Shown: in pieces, positions 10,094 to 19,116 of the stretch
Layout: each line of letters starts with the position of its first letter
How positions within the stretch are numbered: position 1 is the first letter of the stretch
Assembly: GCF_002008225.1 (NCBI RefSeq)
Contig: NZ_MRDH01000025.1
Location: 37,917 to 101,916, forward strand
Length of the DNA stretch: 64,000 nucleotides
From: Agrobacterium salinitolerans
Lineage (GTDB): Bacteria; Pseudomonadota; Alphaproteobacteria; Rhizobiales; Rhizobiaceae
Direction: 5' to 3'
Position numbers and translations under genes: made by a program
The notes under the pieces: generated by a model
Told to the model about the DNA's origin: nothing
Databases searched by the model: none
What the model saw: the letters and a program-made list of their open reading frames with translations, nothing else

Positions 10094-12421
10094 ATGTTCA
10101 ATTTCCAAGTGAAGTCGCTTGCGACGAAGCTGATCCTCGTAACCGGCTGCGCCATCACCACGGTTCTCGTTGCATCGAATTCCTTTCTCATTTCCCAGAC
10201 GAGTGAGCGCGTGCACGCGCTGACCATGGATCAGGCCAATACCGAAGCGCGCGCCATCGCCAATGTGATCGCCGCCGATGTGGGCGAACTCGGCAGCGCC
10301 GCACGCTCCATGGCCGGCGTCATCGGCCGCGCGCATCAGGCGAAATCGATGGACCGGCCCGGCATCGTCAACATCCTCAAGGCCAATGTCGAGCAGAATA
10401 CTTTTGCTTTCGGAAGCTGGTTTTGCGAGCAGCTCGGCCTTTTTGATGGACAGAGCACGGAGATTGCGGGCAGGCTCGATCTTGGCACCAATGAAAACGG
10501 CGCGTTTGCCCCCTATTGGTCGAAGACCCAGAAGGGCGACATCCAGTTTTCGACCTTCAAGAACGATTATGCGGCGGAATGGTATGCGCTCGCCGCCAAA
10601 TCCGGCAAGGGCGCCATTACCCAGCCTTATCTCGCCGAAGGCACGGAAGTACCCACAACCATGACCTCGCTTGCCTATCCGGTCATGTCGGACGGCAAGA
10701 TGATTGGTGTGGCGGGTGTCGATATCTCGCTGGCCTCGCTGTCGCAGAAGCTGCAGGCGCTGCATCCTTTCGAAACCGGCCGCGTAACGCTCGTTTCGCA
10801 GGGCGGCCAGTGGCTGGTGCCGCCGACGCCCGAGCAGAACATGAAGGCTTACGACGGAGACGGTGCGAGCACCGTGCAGGCGGCGATTACCTCCGGCAAA
10901 CAGGGCCTCATTGAAAATCTCGGCCTCGATACGGACGCGCCCTATAACCGTCTCGTCTATCCCTTCGCCGTTCCGGGCCTCAACGCGACCTGGGTGGTGC
11001 TGGTGGATATTCCCCATCAGGCCCTGAACGCACCGGTTCAGGAACAGACCTACATGATGATCATCGGTGCGATCGTCATTCTCGCTGCCGTCATCACTGC
11101 GCTTTATTTCGCCGTGCGCCATTTCGTCCGCAATCCGCTTGCCTCGCTGGTTTCCGACGTCAGGACGCTGAGCGACGGTCGCTACGATGTACCGGTTTCC
11201 GGACAGGAGCGCCGGGATGAGACGGGTGCGGTAGCTACTGCACTTGAAGGTTTCCGCGCGAAGCTTGCCGGTATCCGCGAGATGGAGGCCGAAGCCGAGG
11301 CCCAGCGTGGTCACGCGGAAACGGCGCGCCAGCGCTCGGAATCCGAGCGTACTGAAAACAGCCGCATGCAGCAGCACATTGTCGGCGTGCTGGGTGCTGG
11401 CCTCAATGCGCTTTCGCAGGGCAATCTCACCTACCGTATCGAAGACGAGTTCCCCGGCGAATATGCGAAGCTGCGCGAGGACTTCAACTCGGCGCTCGCC
11501 AGCCTCGAGGAAACCGTTTCCACGGTCAACGCAACCGTCGTCAGCATCGGCAACGGCACCGGCGAGATCACCCGCGCAGCCAGCGATCTTTCGCACCGCA
11601 CGGAACAGCAGGCCGCAAGCCTGGAAGAAACCGCCGCCGCCCTCAATGAGCTGACCGCGCAGGTGAATTCCAGCGCGGAAAACGCCGCAGAGGCGGCCGG
11701 AGCCGTCAGCCATGCCTGCGACGATGCGGGCAAATCGGGTGAAGTCGTGCAGCAGGCCGTGAACTCCATGGAAGGCATCGCGCAATCCTCTGCCGAAATC
11801 TCCCGCATCATCGGCGTTATCGACGAGATCGCCTTCCAGACCAACCTTCTGGCGCTGAATGCGGGTGTGGAAGCCGCGCGCGCCGGTGATGCCGGCAAGG
11901 GCTTTGCCGTCGTAGCACAGGAGGTGCGCGAACTGGCGCAGCGGTCTGCCACCGCGGCCAAGGAGATCAAGGGCCTCATCAACACCTCGGCCACCCAGGT
12001 GGACGAGGGCGTCCAACTGGTCGGCAAGGCCGGTGCGACGATGAAAAAGATCGCCGATCAGGTTCTGCAGATCAACCAGTTGATACGGCAGATTTCCGCC
12101 TCCGCCAGCGAGCAGGCGGTAGGCCTTAAAGAGATCAATTCCGCTGTCACGCAGATGGATCAGGTTACCCAGCAGAATGCGGCGATGGTGGAAGAAACCA
12201 CGGCGGCCAGCGTGACGCTGAACAGCGAAGCCGAAACGCTGAAGTCGCTCGTGGCCGGTTTCTCCGTTTCCGGCGGCCACTCCAGCCAGCAACTGCGCGC
12301 CACGGCGGCGGCAATGCGCGCCCCCGCCGCTCCGGCAAGGGCGCAGGCTGCGGCTCCTCGCGCCCGTCCGAGAACCAGCGGTGCAAACGCGCTGGCGCAG
12401 GATGACTGGACGGAGTTCTGA
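10094..12421 (+). CDS. Methyl-accepting chemotaxis protein with Cache-type sensor
   Basis: This is a chemoreceptor of 775 residues. A first membrane helix (about 12-32) is followed by a large periplasmic domain of about 280 residues that looks like a double Cache sensor ([36 protein letters not shown]). A second helix ([17 protein letters not shown]), a HAMP region and the cytoplasmic signalling domain follow; the hairpin tip is [20 protein letters not shown]. It ends in DDWTEF, a WxxF pentapeptide like the CheR/CheB tether of high-abundance receptors. The start at 10094 follows GAGG; an ATG at 10079 is possible. No chemotaxis operon is adjacent. Confidence 0.92.
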   Translation: MFNFQVKSLATKLILVTGCAITTVLVASNSFLISQTSERVHALTMDQANTEARAIANVIAADVGELGSAARSMAGVIGRAHQAKSMDRPGIVNILKANVEQNTFAFGSWFCEQLGLFDGQSTEIAGRLDLGTNENGAFAPYWSKTQKGDIQFSTFKNDYAAEWYALAAKSGKGAITQPYLAEGTEVPTTMTSLAYPVMSDGKMIGVAGVDISLASLSQKLQALHPFETGRVTLVSQGGQWLVPPTPEQNMKAYDGDGASTVQAAITSGKQGLIENLGLDTDAPYNRLVYPFAVPGLNATWVVLVDIPHQALNAPVQEQTYMMIIGAIVILAAVITALYFAVRHFVRNPLASLVSDVRTLSDGRYDVPVSGQERRDETGAVATALEGFRAKLAGIREMEAEAEAQRGHAETARQRSESERTENSRMQQHIVGVLGAGLNALSQGNLTYRIEDEFPGEYAKLREDFNSALASLEETVSTVNATVVSIGNGTGEITRAASDLSHRTEQQAASLEETAAALNELTAQVNSSAENAAEAAGAVSHACDDAGKSGEVVQQAVNSMEGIAQSSAEISRIIGVIDEIAFQTNLLALNAGVEAARAGDAGKGFAVVAQEVRELAQRSATAAKEIKGLINTSATQVDEGVQLVGKAGATMKKIADQVLQINQLIRQISASASEQAVGLKEINSAVTQMDQVTQQNAAMVEETTAASVTLNSEAETLKSLVAGFSVSGGHSSQQLRATAAAMRAPAAPARAQAAAPRARPRTSGANALAQDDWTEF

Positions 12422-12442
12422 CAGGCCTTCCTGACTTCAAAT

Positions 12443-12479
12443 AAAAAGGGCCGCTGGGGATACCAGCGGCCCTTTTTGG
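12443..12479. terminator. Bidirectional rho-independent terminator
   Basis: A perfect 15-bp stem (AAAAAGGGCCGCTGG paired with its complement at 12463-12477, loop GGATA) lies between the chemoreceptor gene and the convergent nucleoside hydrolase gene. The A-tract and T-tract on the two sides let it act in both directions. Confidence 0.93.
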
Positions 12480-12492
12480 TGTTCGTATTCCG

Positions 12493-13437
12493 TCACAGAC
12501 GGGCGAAACGTTCCGTCAGTAATTCGAAGAAGCCGTCGGCGTCCACCTTGCGCATCACACGGGCATTGGCGGGCCGTTCGGTAACATTCCACCAGTCCAC
12601 CACTGTCATGCCCATGGTCAGCTCGGAATGGACCTCGATTTCGACATTGCATTCGCGACCTTCGAACAACTCGGGCTTGATGAGATAGGCAATGACGCTC
12701 GGGTCATGCAGCGGACCGCCATCCGAACCGTACTTCTCAATATCGAAACGTTCGAAGAATTCCAGCATTTCAGCCATGGCGATGGCCGGCCGCGTGCCAA
12801 TGTCGCGAATGCGGCTGACCCGAGCCTTGGTCGTCAGCAACTGATGGGTGACGTCGAGCGGCATCATGACGATCGGCATGCCGGAGCGGAAGACGATATC
12901 GGCGGCCTGCGGGTCGACATAGATGTTGAATTCCGCCGCCGGTGTGATGTTGCCGCCCTCGAAGAAGCCACCGCCCATCATCACCAGCTCCTTGACGCGA
13001 TCGGCGATTTCCGGGGCCTTCAGGAGCGCCAGCGCCACGTTGGTCAGCGCGCCGAGCGTGCAGAGCGTTACGGTGCCGGCGGGTTCCCGCATCAGCGTTT
13101 CAATGATGAAATCGACCGCATGCTGCTTTTGCGCTTCCATGGTCGGCTCATCGAGAACCGGGCCGTTGAGGCCGGTGCTGCCGTGAACATGCTCGGCGGT
13201 GATGGGCTTGCGCACCAGCGGCTTCTCCGCGCCCTCATAGACGGGAATATCGGTGCGGCCGCACAATTCGCAGATGATGCGGATGTTGCGGCTGGTCAGT
13301 TTCAGCGGAACGTTGCCGGCAACGGCGCACAGCCCGAGAATGTCGATTTCGTCAGGGCTCCCAAAAGCGAGCATGATTGCCGCCGCGTCGTCCTGGCCCG
13401 GATCGGTGTCGATGATGATTTTTCTGCGTTCTGCCAT
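12493..13437 (-). CDS. Nucleoside hydrolase (inosine/uridine-preferring family)
   Basis: These enzymes cleave the N-glycosidic bond of ribonucleosides to free base and ribose. The calcium-binding signature IIIDTDPGQDDAAAIMLAF is at the N-terminus, and the family segments CTLGALTNVALAL and the active-site NIYVDPQAADIVF region are present. The start at 13437 (MAERRKI, 314 residues) puts the signature at the normal position, with GGCGGGCAAG upstream; the frame continues to 13494. Substrate preference is not readable. The ribokinase at 1666 could use the ribose but is not linked. Confidence 0.92.
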   Translation of the reverse strand: MAERRKIIIDTDPGQDDAAAIMLAFGSPDEIDILGLCAVAGNVPLKLTSRNIRIICELCGRTDIPVYEGAEKPLVRKPITAEHVHGSTGLNGPVLDEPTMEAQKQHAVDFIIETLMREPAGTVTLCTLGALTNVALALLKAPEIADRVKELVMMGGGFFEGGNITPAAEFNIYVDPQAADIVFRSGMPIVMMPLDVTHQLLTTKARVSRIRDIGTRPAIAMAEMLEFFERFDIEKYGSDGGPLHDPSVIAYLIKPELFEGRECNVEIEVHSELTMGMTVVDWWNVTERPANARVMRKVDADGFFELLTERFARL

Positions 13438-13568
13438 GTCTTGCCCGCCGTTGAGATGAGCGCTTTTTTCGAGCGGCGGGTGCTCACTTGTCAAGCCTCA
13501 TTCCCCGGTATCCCCTTTGCTCGTCGCCGCGTCTTGCGTATTGCGGTTGTGCTTCCCATATTGCAGGG

Positions 13569-13643
13569 GCCGGTGCGATTGACCGGCAAGGCTGCCGGAA
13601 GCGGGGCCGCGAAACGTCGCTTGGTTGCAAGGACAAAAGAGAC
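13569..13643 (+). promoter_or_regulatory. ROSE-like RNA thermometer in the hsp20 leader
   Basis: The leader contains an upstream hairpin (GCCGGT 13569-13574 with ACCGGC 13582-13587). Just before the start codon is a weak hairpin in which GTCGCTT (13616-13622) pairs with AAGGAC (13629-13634), leaving one G unpaired. AAGGA is the ribosome-binding site, 10 bases before ATG 13644. This is the layout of rhizobial ROSE elements, where U(U/C)GCU with a bulged G masks the Shine-Dalgarno until heat melts it. The element class is established for small heat-shock genes of rhizobia including Agrobacterium; the assignment here is by reading. Confidence 0.8.
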
Positions 13644-14069
13644 ATGAGCCGCATGACGCCATTCACCCACCCGCTTTTGCTGGGTTTTGATGCCATGGAA
13701 AAAACGCTGGAGCGCATGGCGAAGGCCAATGACGGCTATCCTCCCTATAACATAGAGCGTCTGCCCGGCAACGATGACGTGCCCGAGCGCCTGAGGATTA
13801 CCATCGCGGTTGCCGGTTTTTCGCAGGACGATCTGGATGTCACGACGGCCGATAACCAGCTTGTCATCCGCGGCCGCCAGCAGGAACAGGAGAAGCGCGA
13901 TTTTCTCTATCGCGGAATCGCGGTGCGCCAGTTCCAGCGGGTCTTCGTGCTCGCCGACGGCATGCAGGTCAGGGAGGCGCGCCTGCGCAACGGCCTTCTT
14001 TCCATCGATCTGGTCCGGCCGGAAATTTCAAACGTGGTGAAGAAAATTAATATTTCTGTCTCAGAGTAG
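13644..14069 (+). CDS. Hsp20-family small heat-shock protein
   Basis: This is a 141-residue alpha-crystallin-type holdase that keeps unfolded proteins from aggregating. The N-terminus (MSRMTPFTHPLLLGFDAME) resembles IbpA/HspA-class proteins. The alpha-crystallin domain spans about residues 36-128 (ITIAVAGFSQDDLDVTTADN, RNGLLSIDLVRP). The C-terminal IxI-type motif is represented by KINISVSE. The frame is open upstream to 13488, but 13644 is the correct start because it follows the AAGGA site masked by the thermometer. The DUF1150 gene follows, a usual partner in alphaproteobacteria. Confidence 0.94.
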   Translation: MSRMTPFTHPLLLGFDAMEKTLERMAKANDGYPPYNIERLPGNDDVPERLRITIAVAGFSQDDLDVTTADNQLVIRGRQQEQEKRDFLYRGIAVRQFQRVFVLADGMQVREARLRNGLLSIDLVRPEISNVVKKINISVSE

Positions 14070-14125
14070 ACCATGAACGCCGGAATCCGACACGAATCGC
14101 TCGGCGTGAAGAAGGAGGCTGAAAT

Positions 14126-14383
14126 ATGCTGTTGAAAGAAGCGCATGCGCGTCTCACCCAATCCCAGCTCGCCCATATCGGCGAAGGAGAAGTGGGATAT
14201 ATCCGCAAGATTCGCGCGGAAGACGTCAGCCGCTGTTTCCCGGAAGCGCCCGATCTCGATCCGCAGTTGGACCTTTGGGCGCTGTTCGGTGCAGATGGTA
14301 CGCCGATCCTCCTGACGGACAACCGGTCCAGTACGTTTTTCAAGGCTGCCGAAGACGATCTCCAGACCGTCAGCCTGCATTGA
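14126..14383 (+). CDS. DUF1150 family protein
   Basis: This is an 85-residue acidic protein of the alphaproteobacterial DUF1150 family, recognised by the pattern IGEGEVGYIRKI, followed by the LWALFGADGTPILLTDNR segment. It has a strong ribosome-binding site (AAGGAGG, 7 bases upstream) and lies 56 bases after hsp20, so it is probably heat co-induced. Its function is unknown; its constant place behind small heat-shock genes suggests a role in the heat response. A terminator follows at once. Confidence 0.9.
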   Translation: MLLKEAHARLTQSQLAHIGEGEVGYIRKIRAEDVSRCFPEAPDLDPQLDLWALFGADGTPILLTDNRSSTFFKAAEDDLQTVSLH

Positions 14384-14386
14384 AGA

Positions 14387-14414
14387 AAAAAGCCCGCTTT
14401 TGAGCGGGCTTTTC
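14387..14414. terminator. Rho-independent terminator
   Basis: AGCCCGCT (14391-14398) pairs with AGCGGGCT (14403-14410), loop TTTG, with A's before and TTT after. It closes the hsp20-DUF1150 unit and can also end the convergent EF-hand gene. Confidence 0.9.
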
Positions 14415-14423
14415 TTTCGCGGG

Positions 14424-15026
14424 TTAAAGGAACGGGCGGTCCGGCATGTCGTCGATGGAGATGACGCCGTCCTTGTTCTTGTCCAGCCGTTCAAACATCT
14501 TTTCGCCGGCGGCGGTGAATTCGGCCTTGCTGACCTGACCGTTCTCGTCGGTATCGGCCCAGCGGATCAGCGCGAAACCTGCGCCCTTGCCGCCATGCTT
14601 GCCCCATCCCTGATGGCCAAAACGGCCGCCATGTTCGCGCTCGGCATGTCTTTCGGCGCGCTTGCCCTCGGGGCCCTTGCCGTCTTCGGCTTTGGCCTCC
14701 TCACGCTCGGGACGGGGATTGGCGGCGCGGAAAGCTTCCATTTTCGCCTGGCGATACTCACGCATTTCCTTCGGCGTGATCGAGCCGTCCTTGTCCTTGT
14801 CGATCTCGGTGAAGAGCGCGTCCTGACGGGAGGCGAATTCTTCCTTGGAAATCTTGCCGTCCTTGTTGGCATCCGCAACCTTTAAGAGGTGAACGAAGGC
14901 GGCTTCCTGGCGGATTGGCATGCGATCCTTATGGCCTTTGCCGGGTGCGGCGAAACTTGCCGTTGCGGCCGTGCTGAGCACAAGGGCTGCGCCAAGAGCA
15001 GACAGGGCGATTTTTCGTGTGGTCAT
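14424..15026 (-). CDS. Secreted EF-hand calcium-binding protein
   Basis: This 200-residue protein has a signal peptide (MTTRKIALSALGAALVLSTA, cleavage after ASFA) and should be periplasmic. Four canonical EF-hand loops are visible: DANKDGKISKEE, DKDKDGSITPKE, DTDENGQVSKAE and DKNKDGVISIDD, in two pairs separated by a charged, His/Gly/Glu-rich linker of about 60 residues. Each loop has acidic residues at positions 1, 3, 5 and 12. The start at 15026 lies 8-9 bases from AAGG; 15032 is an alternative. A calcium buffer or sensor is likely; no partner is evident. Confidence 0.9.
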   Translation of the reverse strand: MTTRKIALSALGAALVLSTAATASFAAPGKGHKDRMPIRQEAAFVHLLKVADANKDGKISKEEFASRQDALFTEIDKDKDGSITPKEMREYRQAKMEAFRAANPRPEREEAKAEDGKGPEGKRAERHAEREHGGRFGHQGWGKHGGKGAGFALIRWADTDENGQVSKAEFTAAGEKMFERLDKNKDGVISIDDMPDRPFL

Positions 15027-15132
15027 CGTCATTACCTTTCTTTGGTGTCCCTGAAGAGAAGATAGTGACGTCCAGCAAGCCCCACCACTTAAACATCGGT
15101 AAGGTGTATGAAGCTTCGGTAATGTTTGCTGC

Positions 15133-15846
15133 TCAGCCTGCGATGGTTTTCGTCAGGAAGCCGGTCAGATCGTCGGTGATGTAGTCGATATGCGCATCCG
15201 TGACGGCCGGGATTTCCCAGCGTTCCATGACGACACCCTCGAGATTGGCGGGGACGAGCAGCACGGTCTTCATGCCAAGCGCCTTGGGCGCCGCGAGATT
15301 GCGGGGTAAATCCTCGAACATGGCGGCTTTTTGCGTGTCGAGCTTCGCAAGCGCCGCGAACTTCTCATAGGTCGCGCTGGCCGGTTTCGGCAGATAGCCG
15401 GCGGCGACGATATCGAAAATATCCTCGAAATGATCGAGAATGCCAAGCGCACCGGCGGCGGCCTGCGCATGTTTGACGCTGCCGTTGGTAAGGATGAATT
15501 TGCGGCCCGGCAGAGCTTTGATCGCCTCGCCAAGTTCCGGATGCGGTTTCAGCGCCGAATAGTCGATGGCATGGGCACGTTCCAGAAACTCGTCCGGGCT
15601 GATGCCGTAATGGATCATCAGGCCCTGAAGCGTCGTGCCGTGGTCGTGATAATAGCGCTTCTGCAGCGCCCGCGCCTCGTCGGGATCGAGCTTCAGAAGC
15701 TCCGCCACATAGGCCGTCATGTTACGGTCGATCTGCGAAAACAGATTGATGTGATGCGGATAGAGCGTGTTGTCGAGATCGAAGACCCATTCGCTCACAT
15801 GGGCGAAATCGGCGGCTTCGGGCAGGTTTTTCGGCTTTGTGTCCAT
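15133..15846 (-). CDS. HAD-superfamily pyrimidine 5'-nucleotidase
   Basis: This 237-residue phosphatase is of the Sdt1/Phm8-like pyrimidine 5'-nucleotidase group. The HAD motif I is VFDLDNTLYP (nucleophile and acid Asp), motif II is FILTNGS, and motif III/IV is in the MFEDLPRNLAAPKALGM region. The frame remains open far upstream, but those codons overlap the promoter and start of the divergent transporter gene at 15953, so the start at 15846 (MDTKPKNLPEA) is used. The exact nucleotide substrate is inferred from family resemblance only. Confidence 0.87.
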   Translation of the reverse strand: MDTKPKNLPEAADFAHVSEWVFDLDNTLYPHHINLFSQIDRNMTAYVAELLKLDPDEARALQKRYYHDHGTTLQGLMIHYGISPDEFLERAHAIDYSALKPHPELGEAIKALPGRKFILTNGSVKHAQAAAGALGILDHFEDIFDIVAAGYLPKPASATYEKFAALAKLDTQKAAMFEDLPRNLAAPKALGMKTVLLVPANLEGVVMERWEIPAVTDAHIDYITDDLTGFLTKTIAG

Positions 15847-15952
15847 GGGCTGCTTTATGCCTGTTTCGAAGGCCGAAGAAAATCGAAAAGACGACGATTG
15901 ATCAGAAAATCGGGCTTGGCTGCGGGCTCCCGCGCATGATACCGCCAAAGCC

Positions 15953-16870
15953 ATGGAACTCTGGATTGGTATCACTTTCGCAAGCGCGTTCCTGCAGAAC
16001 CTGCGCTCGACCCTGCAAAAGCACCTCAAAGGCATGATGGGCACCACGGGCGCGACCTTCGTGCGCTTCGTGTTCGGCATGCCTTTCGCTCTCGCTTATC
16101 TTGCTTTCCTGCATTTCGGGCTCGGTCGCCCTCTGCCGGTGCCGAACATGTCCTTTGCCGTGTGGGCGACGGTCGGCGCCATGGCGCAGATTGCCGCCAC
16201 CTTCCTGCTCGTGCACCTGTTCTCCTTCCGTAATTTCGCGGTTGGAACGGCCTATTCCCGCACAGAACCGGCGCAGGCGGCACTGTTCGCGGTTATTTTC
16301 ATCGGGGAAAGCGTCAATGGCGGCACATTGGCGGCCATCGCCATCTCGGTCGCCGGCGTCATGCTGATTTCGGTGGCGCGCACGGAAGTCACGCCCGCTT
16401 CCTTCTTCACCTCGATCTTCAGCCGGACAGCGGGTATCGGTCTTGCCTCGGGCGCTTTCTTCGGCCTGTCATCAGTCGCTTACCGGTCGGCGTCGCTCGC
16501 GCTTGCGCCGAGCCTTCCCACTCCGGATGCGATGATGCAGGCGGGCTTTACTCTGGTTGTCGTCATCGTAATGCAGACGGTGTCGATGTTCCTGTGGATC
16601 GTCTGGCGCGAGCGGGAAGAGTTGCGGCGCATCGCCAAGGTGTGGAAACCGTCGCTTGCGGTCGGTTTCGTGGGCGCAACGGCCTCGTTCGGCTGGTTCA
16701 CGGCGATGACCCTGCAGCAGGCCGCCGTGGTGAAGGCATTGGCGCAGGTAGAGATGCTCTTCGCCTTCGCCTCGACCGTGCTTTTCTTCAAGGAGAAGAT
16801 CAACCGGCTCGAACTGTCCGGCTGCCTGCTGATTGTCGTGGGCGTGCTGTCGCTTTTGGCATTCGGCTGA
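15953..16870 (+). CDS. DMT-superfamily (EamA) transporter
   Basis: This is a 305-residue membrane protein with about ten hydrophobic helices arranged as two EamA-type repeats of about 150 residues. The ends of the repeats carry typical segments such as FIGESVNGGTLAAIAISVAG and VLFFKEKINRLELSGCLLIV. DMT proteins export metabolites or amino acids across the inner membrane; the substrate cannot be read from sequence. It is divergent from the HAD phosphatase gene with a 106-base spacer and convergent with argB. Confidence 0.88.
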   Translation: MELWIGITFASAFLQNLRSTLQKHLKGMMGTTGATFVRFVFGMPFALAYLAFLHFGLGRPLPVPNMSFAVWATVGAMAQIAATFLLVHLFSFRNFAVGTAYSRTEPAQAALFAVIFIGESVNGGTLAAIAISVAGVMLISVARTEVTPASFFTSIFSRTAGIGLASGAFFGLSSVAYRSASLALAPSLPTPDAMMQAGFTLVVVIVMQTVSMFLWIVWREREELRRIAKVWKPSLAVGFVGATASFGWFTAMTLQQAAVVKALAQVEMLFAFASTVLFFKEKINRLELSGCLLIVVGVLSLLAFG

Positions 16871-16916
16871 ATGTCAGTCGTGGCGGACAGGCTTGCCGTC
16901 CGCCACCTGAAGCACA

Positions 16917-17801
16917 TCAGGGCACGATGAGCGTGCCGGCGCCTTCCGTGAAGATTTCCAGAAGGACGGAGTGGGGCGTCTTGCCGTTGAGGATCACAAC
17001 GCCTTGAACACCGGCTTTGATGGCGTCGATGCAGGTCTCGACCTTCGGGATCATACCGCCGGAAATCGTGCCGTCCTTGATGAGCGCACGCGCCTGCGAG
17101 ACGGTGAGTTCCTTGATGAGTTCCTTGTTCTTGTCGAGAACGCCGGGAACGTCGGTGAGAAACAGCAGACGCGAGGCGTGAAGCGCACCCGCAATCGCGC
17201 CGGCAAAGGTATCGGCATTGATATTGTAGGTGGCGCCATCGCGGCCGGGCGCGACCGGGGCGATCACCGGGATCATTTCCGACTTGGCGAGCAGGTCGAG
17301 CAGGGTGCGGTCGACTTCGGTGACTTCGCCGACGAACCCGAGATCGAGCACACGTTCGATATTGCTGTCAGGATCGATGACGGTCTTTTTCGCCTTTTCG
17401 GCAAAGACCATGTTGCCGTCCTTGCCGCACAGGCCGATCGCCCATTCGCCCGTCTGGTTGATGAGGGCGACGATTTCCTTGTTGATCGAGCCGGCCAGGA
17501 CCATTTCGACGATCTCGACCGTCTTAGCGTCGGTGACGCGCAGACCGCCCTCGAATTTCGATTCGATGCCCATCTTGGTCAGCATCGCGCCGATCTGCGG
17601 GCCGCCGCCATGCACAACGATGGGGTTAATGCCCGATTGCTTCAAAAGGGCGATGTCTTCCGCGAAAGCCTTGCCGAGCGTGGAATCCCCCATGGCGTGA
17701 CCGCCATATTTCACCACGATGGTCTTGTTCTCGTATTTCTGCATGAAAGGCAGAGCCTGTGCGAGCAGCCGCGCCTGAGTTTCGCTTTCGGAAGACGTCA
17801 T
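16917..17801 (-). CDS. argB: Acetylglutamate kinase
   Basis: ArgB phosphorylates N-acetyl-L-glutamate in arginine synthesis. The 294-residue protein shows the amino-acid kinase motifs KYGGHAMGD (near residue 29), [12 protein letters not shown] (near 64), the [14 protein letters not shown] segment and a C-terminal [10 protein letters not shown] loop. The N-terminal helix (about 20 residues) is that of arginine-inhibited hexameric forms. In rhizobia argB commonly follows engB; here a small plus-strand gene lies between them, so argB probably has its own promoter. Confidence 0.97.
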   Translation of the reverse strand: MTSSESETQARLLAQALPFMQKYENKTIVVKYGGHAMGDSTLGKAFAEDIALLKQSGINPIVVHGGGPQIGAMLTKMGIESKFEGGLRVTDAKTVEIVEMVLAGSINKEIVALINQTGEWAIGLCGKDGNMVFAEKAKKTVIDPDSNIERVLDLGFVGEVTEVDRTLLDLLAKSEMIPVIAPVAPGRDGATYNINADTFAGAIAGALHASRLLFLTDVPGVLDKNKELIKELTVSQARALIKDGTISGGMIPKVETCIDAIKAGVQGVVILNGKTPHSVLLEIFTEGAGTLIVP

Positions 17802-17947
17802 CTAAAAACCTCGGTCTGTGGTTGCGGCCGTTGAAAGCCTGCCACCGCTCTAAAGCAAGTCTTTGACGGATGAAATAACCTCCTGGCCTTATTGTGTCGG
17901 CAACGGTCAAATTTCTTTTTTTTGGCTGTCCCGGTCCCGTAATGAGA

Positions 17948-17971
17948 TTGACATAAAGGTCCAATGGGACC
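17948..17971 (+). promoter_or_regulatory. Possible -35 box with operator-like inverted repeat
   Basis: A consensus TTGACA lies at 17948-17953. The inverted repeat GGTCC-AATG-GGACC follows within the spacer region, about 100 bases before the anti-sigma-like gene at 18073. No convincing -10 box at normal spacing is seen, so the call is weak. Confidence 0.3.
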
Positions 17972-18072
17972 AGCCTTACACCGAAAAGGGGAGGGGTTAA
18001 TTCAGGGTGACAGGTGATGTCGCGCGCCGCGGGAGCGATGCTGACCTGAACGACCGAGGAGCGAGAAACCAC

Positions 18073-18450
18073 ATGACGGCACCCGATCGAGACAAGCAAA
18101 GCGGCTTGCAGGATGAAGTGCTTGCGGGCGAATATGTGCTGGGTGCGCTGCCGCCGGAAAGCATGGCGGAGCTTGCCAAGCGCGTCAAACGCGACCGCCA
18201 GTTCGCGGCCATGGTCAGGCGCTGGCGGGACAATCTGGCGGAAACCGAATATCGCGAAAACGTAACCGTCGCCGCACTGCTGGAACGGGACCCGAGCCGC
18301 TCCGGCCTGCCATTCAGGGGCCAGCCGCTACGGGGCGGCAGCATGTTCGCAGCCATATTTTCGGAGGTCTGGCATTCCGTGCGCTTCTGGCGCCTTCTGG
18401 CGTTAACGGCGATGCTCTGGACCGCCGTTCTGCTTTTCACCATCGCCTGA
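18073..18450 (+). CDS. Short anti-sigma-factor-like membrane protein
   Basis: This 125-residue protein has an N-terminal segment, AGEYVLGALPPESMAELAKR followed by DRQFAAMVRRWRDNLAE, that matches the helical N-terminal domain of RskA/anti-sigma-K-type proteins. These usually begin (D)xLAGEYVLGxL. One transmembrane helix near the C-terminus (about 104-123) ends the protein, so the periplasmic domain of full-length anti-sigma factors is absent. The start at 18073 follows GAGGAGCGAG; an in-frame ATG-like start at 18007 is less likely. No sigma-factor gene is adjacent, so its partner, if any, lies elsewhere. Confidence 0.65.
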   Translation: MTAPDRDKQSGLQDEVLAGEYVLGALPPESMAELAKRVKRDRQFAAMVRRWRDNLAETEYRENVTVAALLERDPSRSGLPFRGQPLRGGSMFAAIFSEVWHSVRFWRLLALTAMLWTAVLLFTIA

Positions 18451-18462
18451 GAGGCATGCCCC

Positions 18463-19116
18463 TCAAAGAGAGATCGTTCTGACGATCTCGGCCCGCAGGC
18501 TATCCAGCCCGAATGATTTTTCCGAGGATGTGGCGAGAACTTCCGGATAGGCGGCGGGACGCTTGCGGATTTTCTCCAGCGTTTCACCGATGAGCCGCGG
18601 AACGCCGGCATCCTTGATCTTGTCCGTCTTCGTCAGCACGATCTGGTAGGAAACGGCCGCCTTGTCGAGCAGGGTCAGAACCTCCTCGTCATTCTTTTTC
18701 ACGCCATGGCGGGAATCGATCAGCACGTAAACGCGCTTCAGCGTCGCACGGCCGCGCAGATAATCGAAGACAAGCTTCGTCCAGGCGTCGACCTGATCCT
18801 TGGGGGCCTGCGCATAACCGTAACCGGGCATGTCGACCAACGCCATCGGCGGCAGATCGCCCGCTTCGCCGGAATAACCATCCGGAACGAAATAGTTCAG
18901 TTCCTGCGTGCGTCCGGGCGTATTGGACGTGCGGGCAAGCCCCTTGTGGCCCACCAGCGCATTGATGAGCGAGGACTTGCCGACATTCGAACGACCGGCG
19001 AAGGCAATCTCCGGCGGCCCTTCGGGCGGCAGGAATTTCATTGCGGGAACGCCGCGAATGAAAATCCAGGGTCGCCCGAACAGGGGCTTTTCGGTTGCCG
19101 TGCCGGTCTCACTCAT
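18463..19116 (-). CDS. engB: Ribosome biogenesis GTPase EngB (YihA/YsxC)
   Basis: EngB is an essential GTPase for large-subunit assembly. The 217-residue protein has the P-loop [14 protein letters not shown] (near residue 40), G2 TPGRTQ, the G3 motif DMPGYGYA and the G4 motif TKTDK. It lacks the tandem GTPase domain of Der. Its start overlaps the yidC stop by four bases (ATGA), so it belongs to the rpmH-rnpA-yidC-engB operon. Confidence 0.96.
   Translation of the reverse strand: MSETGTATEKPLFGRPWIFIRGVPAMKFLPPEGPPEIAFAGRSNVGKSSLINALVGHKGLARTSNTPGRTQELNYFVPDGYSGEAGDLPPMALVDMPGYGYAQAPKDQVDAWTKLVFDYLRGRATLKRVYVLIDSRHGVKKNDEEVLTLLDKAAVSYQIVLTKTDKIKDAGVPRLIGETLEKIRKRPAAYPEVLATSSEKSFGLDSLRAEIVRTISL

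Noticed and set aside
10043..12292. Minus-strand open frame of 749 codons
   Set aside because: It is entirely antisense to the chemoreceptor gene at 10094, has His/Arg/Gly-rich composition and no domain; it is a GC-bias shadow.
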